10,639 bases of DNA, from positions 1 to 10,639 of the forward strand of contig JAPKCZ010000036.1 in NCBI GenBank assembly GCA_028822745.1, given 5' to 3'. Below are positions 1-7,235 of the stretch, piece by piece. The notes beneath the pieces were generated by a model. The model saw nothing but the letters and a program-made list of their open reading frames with translations. It made no database searches and had not been told where the DNA came from. Position 1 is the stretch's first letter. Each line of letters begins with the position of its first letter. Both the position numbers and the translations under genes were made by a program. Source of the stretch: Kiritimatiellia bacterium (lineage in GTDB: Bacteria; Verrucomicrobiota; Kiritimatiellia; UBA8416; JAIOPI01).

Positions 1-1
1 C

Positions 2-1120
2 CTGCAACAACAGCAGGAAGGTGCGCAATCCCGAATCACTGATTTCGAGGCAGCGATCCAAGGGCGCACGCAAGGTGTCAGCGGCTACAAACAGACCATT
101 GCCGATCTCAACACACGAATCGAAGAAGCGTCTACCCACATCACCGAAATGGAAGAAGCTGTCCTCCAGAACAAGGTTGAGTCAGCACGCTACCAAACGC
201 AGCGCGAAACACAGACTGCGGCCGTTCAAACCCACGAAACACAGTTGCAGGACCAGCGCACAAAGCTTGAAACCGCACGATCAGGACGCTCGAACAAAGA
301 AGTCGAACTGACGCGGCTGCGCATGCGCCAGCAGAACCAAGAAGAGCGCGTCACGTCGGATTACAAAATGACGCTCGAAGACGTGTTGTCCTACGAGGAA
401 CCGGAGTGGGCAGACAGCGCCGCGCCACTGGACGAAATCGAAACGTCCGTCGAAGAACTACGCACAAAACTGGAGGCGATGGGCCCAGTAAACCTCGTCG
501 CTATCGAAGAATATCACGAACTCGAAGAGCGTTTCGCCTTCCTTACCGCACAGGAGCAGGACCTCGTCAATTCCAAGCAGCAGCTCATGGAAATGATCAA
601 GAAGATCAACAACACGACATCCGAAATGTTCCGTACGACCTTTGACAAGGTGAACATCAATTTCCAAGAGGTCTACAAGAAGCTATTCGATGGCGGCACG
701 GCCAAGCTCGTGCTCGTTGACGAAGTTGACGTTCTGGAATGCGGCATTGAAATCATTGCTCGCCCTCCCGGAAAGCGACTTCAAAATGTTTCCCTGCTTT
801 CCGGTGGCGAACGCACGATGACAGCCGTTGCGCTTTTGTTTGCGATTTACATGATCAAGCCGAGCCCATTCTGCATGCTCGACGAACTGGATGCTGCGCT
901 TGATGAATCCAACATCGGCCGCTTTGTGGCTGTACTGAAAAGCTTCGTTACGCAATCGCAGTTTGTGATCATCACCCACAACCGTAAAACCATCGCCGCT
1001 GCGGATGTTCTCTACGGTGTTACGATGCCGAACAAGGGCGTTTCGAACATTGTGTCGATGAAGTTCCGAGACTTTGAGACGCGCGAAAACATGGCAGACG
1101 CCGTCGGCGCGGTCAATTAG
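2..1120 (+). CDS. smc: Chromosome segregation protein SMC, C-terminal part (5' end outside window)
   Basis: The frame is open from the left edge and ends in TAG, giving 372 visible residues. SMC is the ATPase of the bacterial condensin complex (with ScpA and ScpB) that compacts and segregates the nucleoid. The first roughly 150 residues are rich in Q, E, K, R and T with no proline-rich breaks, as expected for the C-terminal coiled-coil arm. The conserved entry to the head domain, MGPVNLVAIEEY, starts near base 479. The ABC signature LSGGER lies at 797-814. The Walker B and D-loop segment FCMLDELDAALDE is near 869-907, with the catalytic Asp-Glu at 881-886. The switch histidine of ITHNRKT is at 977-979. 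All elements of a functional C-terminal ATPase half are intact. The N-terminal Walker A half and hinge lie upstream of the window. Rad50/SbcC is unlikely because the GPVNL and LDEVDAALD-type motifs are typical of SMC. Confidence 0.97.
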   Translation: MQQQQEGAQSRITDFEAAIQGRTQGVSGYKQTIADLNTRIEEASTHITEMEEAVLQNKVESARYQTQRETQTAAVQTHETQLQDQRTKLETARSGRSNKEVELTRLRMRQQNQEERVTSDYKMTLEDVLSYEEPEWADSAAPLDEIETSVEELRTKLEAMGPVNLVAIEEYHELEERFAFLTAQEQDLVNSKQQLMEMIKKINNTTSEMFRTTFDKVNINFQEVYKKLFDGGTAKLVLVDEVDVLECGIEIIARPPGKRLQNVSLLSGGERTMTAVALLFAIYMIKPSPFCMLDELDAALDESNIGRFVAVLKSFVTQSQFVIITHNRKTIAAADVLYGVTMPNKGVSNIVSMKFRDFETRENMADAVGAVN

Positions 1121-1125
1121 GCCGG

Positions 1126-1144
1126 AAAACGGGCGCTCCGCCCG
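1126..1144 (-). terminator. Probable intrinsic terminator of the menaquinone operon
   Basis: Reading the minus strand just after the menD stop, a 6-bp GC-only stem (CGGGCG / CGCCCG, loop GAG) is followed immediately by TTTT (plus-strand AAAA at 1126-1129). The geometry fits a short Rho-independent terminator for menD. The hairpin also reads through in the plus direction at the end of smc, but no T-run follows there, so it would be a poor terminator for smc. The T tract is short, so efficiency is uncertain. Confidence 0.5.
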
Positions 1145-1145
1145 C

Positions 1146-2870
1146 CTACTCGGTCAACGCGCGCATGATGCTCGCGGTTTCTTTTCTATCCGTGCAAACT
1201 TCGATCAACCCTGATTCGGTTTCACGGATCGGCTTTTTCAGCGCCGCCGTAAAAGCCTCCAGCGAATCCACCTGCTCGTAACCCAGCTCAAACATCTTCG
1301 CAGCATGTTCGAACGTGCGCCCGTGAGGTGCGGCAAAACATCGCTCAAACGCGTCACCGGCGTGGGCAATTGGCAGAAGCTCGAAAATGCCGCCTCCGTT
1401 GTTATTGATCACGACCACCGTTGTCGGCGGCGTATCACGGAGCAGGATAAGCGAGTTTAAGTCGTGCAACAGCGCCTGGTCCCCTATCCACAGCACGTTA
1501 GGCCGCTGTCGCCCATGCGCAAATCCAGCTGCCGTCGCGACAATACCATCGATGCCGCTGGCGCCGCGATTGGCAGCCACATGAATGCGTGCATCCAGAG
1601 GCACACCCAACATGTCAGCGATCCGGACCGGCATACTATTGGACAGAAACAGATCATGTGACACGGGCAGACTCTGCATGAGTGCGCGACCCACCGAGAA
1701 TTCATTCAACTCAGCAGTCCCAAGAACGGCCCCCACATGTGCGGCGACAACGCGATCCGCTTCGGCCCACGCAGCGCACCATGATGCACTGGCCTTCACG
1801 TTTAGTTCAGAAAACGACTTACAGGTTTCTGCAATCGCGCCGACACAGACGTGCGTCGCTTGTTGCGTTGGATCACTGCGGCGCGGATGCGACTGTATGC
1901 GCACAAAGGCATCGAGGGCGGTGTCCGCCAATAGGCCAAACACGTGTTTCGAGACAACGGGCCCGCCGACATAAAGCACAACGTCCGGCCGCAGTGTGTC
2001 GCATGATGCGGCATTGCGTAACAGAAGATCTGGGTGGCGAACAACGCGCAATTCAGCACCTTCACACGTCATGCCAGAAGCCACGTCTGCAAGGACAGGC
2101 CATCCTAGTGCCTTGACCAAAGAAACCACGGCATCGCGTTCGACATCGCCCTTCAGCGCCCCAACGACCACTAAACCGCGACGCGCTGCGGCAACGGCAG
2201 CCAGCGTGTTCGGAAGGACGACGGCGCCGGGGCAAGCGGCCAGCGCTTCAGCGGCTGTTGGCGGTGGTCCCAATGCAGGCCGTGTCCGCGGCTCCAGCGC
2301 CTCCGCAGAGGGGACGAGTGGCTCGCGAAACATAAAATTCAGGTGCACAGGACCGGCATCTGGCCCTGTTGCGCGCGCCACTGCGTGCTGAACCGTCGAC
2401 CCCACAAAGCGCACAGCGTTTACGTCATCGGTGGGGCACGGAAAATCAAAAAACCATCGTGTATGTGGACTCAAAATCTGAGTTTGGTCAATCGCCTGAT
2501 TCGCGCTGGTGTCACGCAACTCAGGAGGACGATCAGCGCTGATGATGATGAGGGGAACGTGTGACAGCGACGCTTCAACCACCGCTGGGAGCGTGTTGGC
2601 AACGGCGGAACCTGATGTGGTCACAACGGCAACAGGACGACCGCTGCCGGTGGCGAGACCCATGGCGAAAAAGGTGGCACCGCGCTCATCGTAATGCACG
2701 CTGAGCGTCAGTGCGTCTTGGCGTGCGTACGCCGCCAACACGAGCGCGGAACTTCGAGCGCCAGGACAGATCACGCAGTGCCGCACGCCCGCGAGCACCA
2801 GCGCATCGATGGCATGCTCAGCCCACTGCAGATTTCGCAGCGCCGAATGATTGCTCTCAGTCGTCTTCAT
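1146..2870 (-). CDS. menD: MenD, 2-succinyl-5-enolpyruvyl-6-hydroxy-3-cyclohexene-1-carboxylate synthase
   Basis: This 574-residue protein is a thiamine-diphosphate and Mg2+ dependent enzyme that joins isochorismate to the succinyl semialdehyde unit released from 2-oxoglutarate, the second and committed step of menaquinone synthesis. The N-terminal PYR domain shows CPGARS (residues 35-40), YDERGATFFAMGLA with the ThDP-activating glutamate E62, and the family hallmark SADRPPELRD (111-120) followed by ANQAIDQ. The C-terminal PP domain shows NRGASGIDG, the metal-binding GDQALLHDLNS, and INNNGGGIFELLP. Length is normal for MenD. The start codon ATG overlaps the menF stop as ATGA. No clear Shine-Dalgarno is visible, so translation is probably coupled to menF. 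Other ThDP enzymes (acetolactate synthase, pyruvate oxidase) lack the ADRPPELRD signature. Confidence 0.97.
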   Translation of the reverse strand: MKTTESNHSALRNLQWAEHAIDALVLAGVRHCVICPGARSSALVLAAYARQDALTLSVHYDERGATFFAMGLATGSGRPVAVVTTSGSAVANTLPAVVEASLSHVPLIIISADRPPELRDTSANQAIDQTQILSPHTRWFFDFPCPTDDVNAVRFVGSTVQHAVARATGPDAGPVHLNFMFREPLVPSAEALEPRTRPALGPPPTAAEALAACPGAVVLPNTLAAVAAARRGLVVVGALKGDVERDAVVSLVKALGWPVLADVASGMTCEGAELRVVRHPDLLLRNAASCDTLRPDVVLYVGGPVVSKHVFGLLADTALDAFVRIQSHPRRSDPTQQATHVCVGAIAETCKSFSELNVKASASWCAAWAEADRVVAAHVGAVLGTAELNEFSVGRALMQSLPVSHDLFLSNSMPVRIADMLGVPLDARIHVAANRGASGIDGIVATAAGFAHGRQRPNVLWIGDQALLHDLNSLILLRDTPPTTVVVINNNGGGIFELLPIAHAGDAFERCFAAPHGRTFEHAAKMFELGYEQVDSLEAFTAALKKPIRETESGLIEVCTDRKETASIMRALTE

Positions 2871-4240
2871 GGCGAGGTGATGATGTTGATGAAATCGCCG
2901 ATTTTATTTTCGATCTCCAGCCACTCGGCCTCTGCCGTTGAGCCTTCGACGATCCCCGCCCCCGAAAATAACGACAACTGATTTTGTGTAACCAGTGCGG
3001 AACGAATGGCGACCGCCATTTCGGCGGCATCCGCAGAGATCCAGCCAATCGGTCCTGCATACCAACCGCGCCCGAATGGTTCAAGCTCAGCAATGCGGGC
3101 AACCGCGTCAGCGCTCGGTGTGCCTCCAACGGCTGGCGTTGGATGCAATGCCCCGACCAGACATCCATCACTCGTGCTCTCTTTGAGCTCGCCTTTGATT
3201 CCGGAGAACAGATGCTGCCCGCGCGCCAATTTCAGCAAGGATGGCTCCCTATCGATATCGACGCTATGCGTCAAAGGTGCCAACGCAGCCATAATCGCTT
3301 CTCGTACAAAGTCGTGTTCTCGTTGGTCCTTTTCGCTATCGATCAGCTCACGGGCGGCGGCGTCATCGGCGGATGGGCTATCCCCGCGCGGGCGGGTGCC
3401 AGCAACAGCCTCAGAGGCAAGGCGTGTGCCCTCGCGGGCGTATAGGCGCTCAGGCGAGGCACCCAAGAAGGCGCTACCCGTATCGAACTTTACACAGAAA
3501 TGGAAGCAGTCGGACGTCACGCGCTTCAAGCGGTTCAGCAGCCCCATTGGACGAAGAGGCTTACGAAAGTCAAAAATGGATTCACGCGCCAATACGATCT
3601 TACGCAGCTCGCCCGATGCAAATGCGCTGAGTGCTGCAGACACATTTTCTGACCACCCCTCCATGGTTGGTTTGTCATCACGGCTGACCGGCTCTTCCAG
3701 AAGGCCATCTTCTAACGTATCATCAAAGACCACTTGTTCGAGGAAACCGAGCACGTTCTCTTCTGTACAATCAATGTCGTTGTCACGCAGGTGACAGGAA
3801 AGAAAGGTCTTTCCGTCACGACGCCAGACCTCTAGGCGCGGAACAATGAAGTGTACATCACCGAAATCGGCCCACTCTCCGGCGCCTTGCACACGCTCTC
3901 CGAATGCCATTCCCCCAAAAAACCGGACCCCCTCGTCGCTGCCCGCAAGAATTTCGCTGGCGAGCGTAAAGATGTCGTCAGAAACATTTACGCCAGGTCC
4001 ATGCGCCAGAATACGATGCGCCACGCCCAAACCAGCCGACTCGAAAGAATTATCTCTAGCTGACCAGTAGATCTGGGGAAGGTGCGTTTGTCGGGACAGC
4101 CAGCCAAGAATACACACGTCATCGCGCAAGGGCACCGTGATACGGCGAAACCAGGGGACCCGAGAACACGCCAACGAATGGTTGTCAGCGTTGAATTGAG
4201 CACGCAGCGACGTTAGGAGTTGTGCCCGCCCATCAATCAT
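2867..4240 (-). CDS. menF: Isochorismate synthase (MenF type)
   Basis: This 457-residue chorismate-binding enzyme converts chorismate to isochorismate, the entry step to menaquinone. The N-terminal part is poorly conserved, as is usual. The catalytic C-terminal half contains LRKIVLARES with the probable general base K214, GASPERL with the probable general acid E264 (50 residues later, the same spacing as K190/E240 in the E. coli enzyme), SEAVAGTRPRG (276-286), SEKDQREHDFV (302-312), HPTPAVGG (366-373), EPFGRGWYAGPIGW (387-400) and GAGIVEGSTAEAEWLEIENK with the Mg2+-binding glutamates. EntC or DhbC of siderophore pathways carry the same motifs, but adjacency to menD and menG assigns this one to menaquinone. 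A clear AAGGA ribosome binding site sits seven bases before the ATG. It lies 51 bases downstream of menG and overlaps menD by four bases. Confidence 0.95.
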   Translation of the reverse strand: MIDGRAQLLTSLRAQFNADNHSLACSRVPWFRRITVPLRDDVCILGWLSRQTHLPQIYWSARDNSFESAGLGVAHRILAHGPGVNVSDDIFTLASEILAGSDEGVRFFGGMAFGERVQGAGEWADFGDVHFIVPRLEVWRRDGKTFLSCHLRDNDIDCTEENVLGFLEQVVFDDTLEDGLLEEPVSRDDKPTMEGWSENVSAALSAFASGELRKIVLARESIFDFRKPLRPMGLLNRLKRVTSDCFHFCVKFDTGSAFLGASPERLYAREGTRLASEAVAGTRPRGDSPSADDAAARELIDSEKDQREHDFVREAIMAALAPLTHSVDIDREPSLLKLARGQHLFSGIKGELKESTSDGCLVGALHPTPAVGGTPSADAVARIAELEPFGRGWYAGPIGWISADAAEMAVAIRSALVTQNQLSLFSGAGIVEGSTAEAEWLEIENKIGDFINIITSP

Positions 4241-4295
4241 GGCGGCATCCTTCTTGCGTGCGTTCTACGCGATGTGCTTTTCGTTCCACCTTCAT
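4233..4295 (-). other. 20-codon reading frame bridging menG and menF
   Basis: On the minus strand an ATG at 4295-4293 overlaps the menG stop as ATGA. It opens a 20-codon frame, rich in basic residues (six K or R), that ends in TGA at 4235-4233, five bases past the first base of menF. It crosses the menF ribosome binding site. It could carry ribosomes from menG into menF (translational coupling), or be a chance frame in a 51-base gap. There is no good Shine-Dalgarno of its own, and I do not propose a protein function. Confidence 0.2.
4248..4253 (-). promoter_or_regulatory. Ribosome binding site of menF
   Basis: The minus strand reads GAAGGA here, with seven bases (TGCCGCC) before the ATG at 4240. 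This is near-optimal spacing and supports that start codon for menF. Confidence 0.7.
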
Positions 4296-5059
4296 GCCCC
4301 GGGTTTTTCCCCATAGTAAATGGAGGCGACCCCAAACGTCAGCGGCGTTGCGCTCGTGTTTTCAAAACCAGCGTCTCGCATCAATTCACAAAACGCGTCT
4401 CCATAAGGAAACGTCTCAATGGTCTTGTTGAGATAGCGATACGCATACATATCGCCGGAAATCAGGCCGCCAACAATCGGAAGAATGTGACGCAAATAAA
4501 AGGTGTAAACAGAGCGTAATGTGCTATTTTCGGGCATCGAAAACTCAAGGATCAACGCACACCCGCCGGGTTTGAGTGCGCGGCGCATCTCTCCGAGCGC
4601 ACGTGAAACGTCCACGACATTTCGAATGCCAAAGGAAATGGAGGTCGCATCGAATGCGTCTGAATCGACGGGGACTTCAACGGCGTCACCGCATGACAGC
4701 TCAACCTTGTCCTGCAAACCACGCTTGGTCATCTTTTTCCGGCCCACAGCAAGCATCTGTTCAGACATGTCCATACCAACGGCGGATGCAATATCGGCAC
4801 CGCCGTCCATGAAGTGCAGAATTTGATCCCCTGTCCCGGTTGCTAGGTCCAACAGACGAACCGCTGAGCGGTTCTGAAGAAAAGTCGCCATGCGCTTGCG
4901 CCAGGCAACGTCGCGGCGCAACGACAGAAGCCGGTTCAGCATATCGTATCGAGGCGCAATTTTGTCGAACATCTCCCAAACCGCATCACGTGACGGTTCA
5001 TCCTGCGCTGCGGCTGTGCTACCCGCTTCGCTCTCTGCTGTGTTGTTGCTATTGGTCAT
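4292..5059 (-). CDS. menG: Demethylmenaquinone methyltransferase (UbiE/MenG family)
   Basis: This SAM-dependent class I methyltransferase performs the last step of menaquinone synthesis, C-methylation of demethylmenaquinone at the membrane. From the chosen start it has 255 residues, a normal length. Visible family motifs in order are VWEMFDKIAPRYDMLNRLLS, the SAM-binding motif I LLDLATGTGDQ, SISFGIRNVVDVSRAL, the post-motif LKPGGCALILEFSMPE, the UbiE-specific YTFYLRHILPIVGGLISGD, and the terminal TFGVASIYYGEKP. The frame stays open to an ATG at 5182, but that start would overlap the divergent HD gene and add 41 residues with no family match. I therefore prefer the ATG at 5059 (MTNSNN...), with 5071 (MVAEMTN...) as the alternative; neither has a convincing Shine-Dalgarno. 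Because menD and menF follow, the substrate is assigned as demethylmenaquinone, not a ubiquinone precursor. Confidence 0.94.
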   Translation of the reverse strand: MTNSNNTAESEAGSTAAAQDEPSRDAVWEMFDKIAPRYDMLNRLLSLRRDVAWRKRMATFLQNRSAVRLLDLATGTGDQILHFMDGGADIASAVGMDMSEQMLAVGRKKMTKRGLQDKVELSCGDAVEVPVDSDAFDATSISFGIRNVVDVSRALGEMRRALKPGGCALILEFSMPENSTLRSVYTFYLRHILPIVGGLISGDMYAYRYLNKTIETFPYGDAFCELMRDAGFENTSATPLTFGVASIYYGEKPGA

Positions 5060-5162
5060 TTCAGCAACCATACGAAAAGCACACGGACGGATCAACAATC
5101 GATGACCAAATTGCGACCTTCCGCCTTGGCCATGTGTCGGCACGGAGGTAGACTTTACCGAA
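5060..5162. promoter_or_regulatory. Divergent intergenic region between menG and the HD hydrolase gene
   Basis: These 103 bases separate two genes read in opposite directions, so promoters for both are expected here or just inside the flanking genes. I see no sigma-70 pair with good hexamers and spacing on either strand. A TTGCGA at 5111-5116 on the plus strand lacks a suitable -10. No strong inverted repeat (operator) is visible. The call rests on gene arrangement only. Confidence 0.35.
5144..5149 (+). promoter_or_regulatory. Shine-Dalgarno of the HD hydrolase gene, with long spacing
   Basis: The sequence GGAGGT is an almost perfect match to the anti-Shine-Dalgarno, but 13 bases separate it from the ATG at 5163, longer than the usual 5-9. 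No ATG, GTG or TTG in the same frame lies between them, so 5163 remains the best start. Confidence 0.5.
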
Positions 5163-5762
5163 ATGAGTGAACATGCTCCCATAACCGGATTATCACGTCA
5201 GCTTGGATTCATCCGAGAAATCAATGCGCTTAAAAATATTTTGCGAAAATCATTGATGCCGGACTCCGAACGCTTTGAGAACAGCGCCGAACATTCCTGG
5301 CACGTCGCCATGATGGCCGATGTCCTCAGCGAACATGCAAACGAAACCATTGATGTGGGGCGCGTGATACGCATGCTGCTGATCCACGACATCGTCGAGG
5401 TCGATGCAGGCGACACAGATCTCTATGATGCACAAGGGCGCGTTGAGCAGCATGACCGTGAAGCGCGTGCAGCACGTCGCCTCTTTGGTCTTCTACCAGA
5501 GCAACAGGCTTCCGAATTTCGTGCGCTCTGGGACGAATTTGAAGAACGCAAAACCGCCGATGCGAGGTTTGCGAAGGCTCTGGACCGCTTCCAACCTCTG
5601 TTTCTCAACTTTCAAGGGGGTGGCGTGGCCTGGATACGTCGTGGGATTCGAAGAGATCAGGTCAGCGACGCGAGTGGTGTCATCGCAGACGGCTCCATGT
5701 CACTATGGCATGAAGCTCAGAGGCTGATTACTGAGGCCCACGAACGCGGTTGGCTGGTTTAA
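5163..5762 (+). CDS. HD-domain metal-dependent phosphohydrolase (YfbR/HDDC2-like)
   Basis: This 199-residue soluble protein has the HD-superfamily metal site in the order expected for the YfbR/HDDC2 group: H44 and H47 in AEHSWHVAMMA, H75-D76 in MLLIHDIVEVDAGDT with E79 and D84 close by, and D141 in AKALDRFQPL. Characterised members of the group are 5'-deoxynucleotidases acting on deoxynucleoside monophosphates. Substrate here cannot be read from the sequence, so the function is stated at family level. The protein covers the whole single-domain fold, with no membrane segment or signal peptide. It stands alone: divergent from menG and tail-to-tail with rho, only 12 bases between the two stops. 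It is probably its own transcription unit. Confidence 0.88.
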   Translation: MSEHAPITGLSRQLGFIREINALKNILRKSLMPDSERFENSAEHSWHVAMMADVLSEHANETIDVGRVIRMLLIHDIVEVDAGDTDLYDAQGRVEQHDREARAARRLFGLLPEQQASEFRALWDEFEERKTADARFAKALDRFQPLFLNFQGGGVAWIRRGIRRDQVSDASGVIADGSMSLWHEAQRLITEAHERGWLV

Positions 5763-5774
5763 TCGAAACGAAGG

Positions 5775-7235
5775 CTATTCCTTCATTGCCATCAAGAACT
5801 CGGCGTTCGTTTTTGTCTTTTTGAGTTTGTTGACAATCATTTCCATCGCCTCAACAGGCGGCACACCGTTAATGGCTCGGCGAAGCACCCAGACACGCTT
5901 CAACTCATCAGGATGCATCAACAGCTCTTCTTTACGTGTTCCAGACTTTTCAATGTTGATGGCCGGGAATATGCGCTTATCGACGAGCGAGCGATCCAAA
6001 CAGAGCTCCATGTTGCCGGTTCCTTTGAACTCTTCGAAAATGACGTCGTCCATCTTGCTTCCGGTTTCAACGAGCGCTGTCGCCACAATCGTCAAGCTGC
6101 CACCGTCTTCGATATTACGTGCGGCACCAAAAAAGCGCTTGGGCTTGTGCAACGCGTTTGCATCGACACCACCGGAAAGGATTTTCCCACTGTGCGGTTG
6201 CAGCGTGTTATAGGCACGTGCCAGACGCGTAATACTATCAAGAAGAACGATCACGTCTTCACCGCTTTCCACGATGCGCTTGGCCATTTCGACCACCATT
6301 TCAGCAACCTGAACATGGCGCTCAGGGGTTTCATCAAAGGTTGAGCTCAACACGGTTGCCTTGGTGTTGCGCTGCATGTCGGTAACTTCCTCGGGCCGTT
6401 CATCAATCAGCATGATGATCAGGTGCGCATCGGGGTGATTGGCCGAAATACTGTTGGCCACCTGTTGCATGAGCACGGTCTTACCCGTTCGCGGCGCAGC
6501 AACGATCAATCCTCGTTGCCCGAATCCGATCGGAGTAAATAGGTCCATGATACGCATGGACGTGTCCTTGGGGTCCGACTCGAGCTGTATTCGCTTGTCC
6601 GGAAACAACGGCGTCAAGTTCTCAAAAGGAACCTTCTTGCGAATTTCCTCGGGCGGTTTTCCCATCACCTTGTCGACACGCTGCAGCGCGAAGAAGCGCT
6701 CTTTTTCCTTGGGCTCGCGAATTTCGCCCTCAACGAGATGGCCCGTTCGTAGTGCAAAGCGCCTGATCTGGGAAGGTGAGACATAAATATCTTCAGGACA
6801 CGGCAAATAATTGCTGTGCGGCGAGCGCAGGAAGCCGAATCCGTCGGGCAAAATTTCGAGCACCCCCTGACTGTTCATGACGCCGCCCTTGTAGGCTTGG
6901 TCCTGAAGCAGCTCAAAAATGAGTTCGTGCTTTTGCAAGGCGCCGAGTTCGGTCAACCCAAGGCTTTCTGCACGCTTAAGCAACTCCGCCATAGTTTCAT
7001 TTTGAAGTTCATAAAGACTAAGCGGATCCGGCGTGGGCCCTTCGTAGGGCTCACGCTGCCTGATTTCGCGCTGTTCGTCTAATGCCGAAGGCACGAGGCT
7101 GTTGCCTGGTTGGGACTGGCGTTGATGGTTCCCCGGATTTTGGGAATTGCCCTTTCCGCGGTTGCTTGAACGTCCCCCGCTACGGGAGTTGCGTGAACGT
7201 CTTGCATTAGGGCTTTTATTGCTATTTTCCGGCAT
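5775..7235 (-). CDS. rho: Transcription termination factor Rho with disordered N-terminal extension
   Basis: This is a 486-residue hexameric RNA helicase that ends transcription of untranslated RNA. Residues 1 to about 68 form a low-complexity extension; in the first 50, 33 residues are N, R, S or G. The Rho_N helical region follows (about 72-115). The cold-shock-like RNA-binding domain comes next (about 118-190), with the RNP1-like GFGFLRS at 132-138. The ATPase core has P-loop APRTGKT (247-253), LIDERPEEVTDM (277-287), Walker B VIVLLDSITRLARAYN with D333, the Q-loop around LSGGVDANAL, and the R-loop EEFKGTGNMEL. Numbering is offset by 68 from E. coli Rho. Residues contacting bicyclomycin there (K184, D210, R212, S266, R269, G337) are conserved, but K181 is replaced by R249. 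It starts within the coaE stop codon (TAATG) and is cotranscribed with coaE. Confidence 0.98.
   Translation of the reverse strand: MPENSNKSPNARRSRNSRSGGRSSNRGKGNSQNPGNHQRQSQPGNSLVPSALDEQREIRQREPYEGPTPDPLSLYELQNETMAELLKRAESLGLTELGALQKHELIFELLQDQAYKGGVMNSQGVLEILPDGFGFLRSPHSNYLPCPEDIYVSPSQIRRFALRTGHLVEGEIREPKEKERFFALQRVDKVMGKPPEEIRKKVPFENLTPLFPDKRIQLESDPKDTSMRIMDLFTPIGFGQRGLIVAAPRTGKTVLMQQVANSISANHPDAHLIIMLIDERPEEVTDMQRNTKATVLSSTFDETPERHVQVAEMVVEMAKRIVESGEDVIVLLDSITRLARAYNTLQPHSGKILSGGVDANALHKPKRFFGAARNIEDGGSLTIVATALVETGSKMDDVIFEEFKGTGNMELCLDRSLVDKRIFPAINIEKSGTRKEELLMHPDELKRVWVLRRAINGVPPVEAMEMIVNKLKKTKTNAEFLMAMKE

Noticed and set aside
1585..2391. Several plus-strand frames of 130-145 codons opposite menD
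   Set aside because: They overlap one another in different frames and run antisense to intact menD; none has a plausible ribosome binding site or protein family features.
3006..3794. 262-codon open frame on the plus strand opposite menF
   Set aside because: It is antisense to a well-conserved enzyme, has no recognisable motif, and its composition (many S, R, P and A) is what the complement of the menF codons produces.
5060..5182. Extension of menG to the ATG at 5182
   Set aside because: It would overlap the start of the divergent HD gene and add 41 residues without family similarity; starts at 5059 or 5071 give the usual UbiE/MenG length.
5770..5784. GAAGG-CTATT-CCTTC inverted repeat between the HD gene and rho stops
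   Set aside because: The stem is only 5 bp with two A-T pairs, and no T-run follows on either strand, so I do not call it a terminator.
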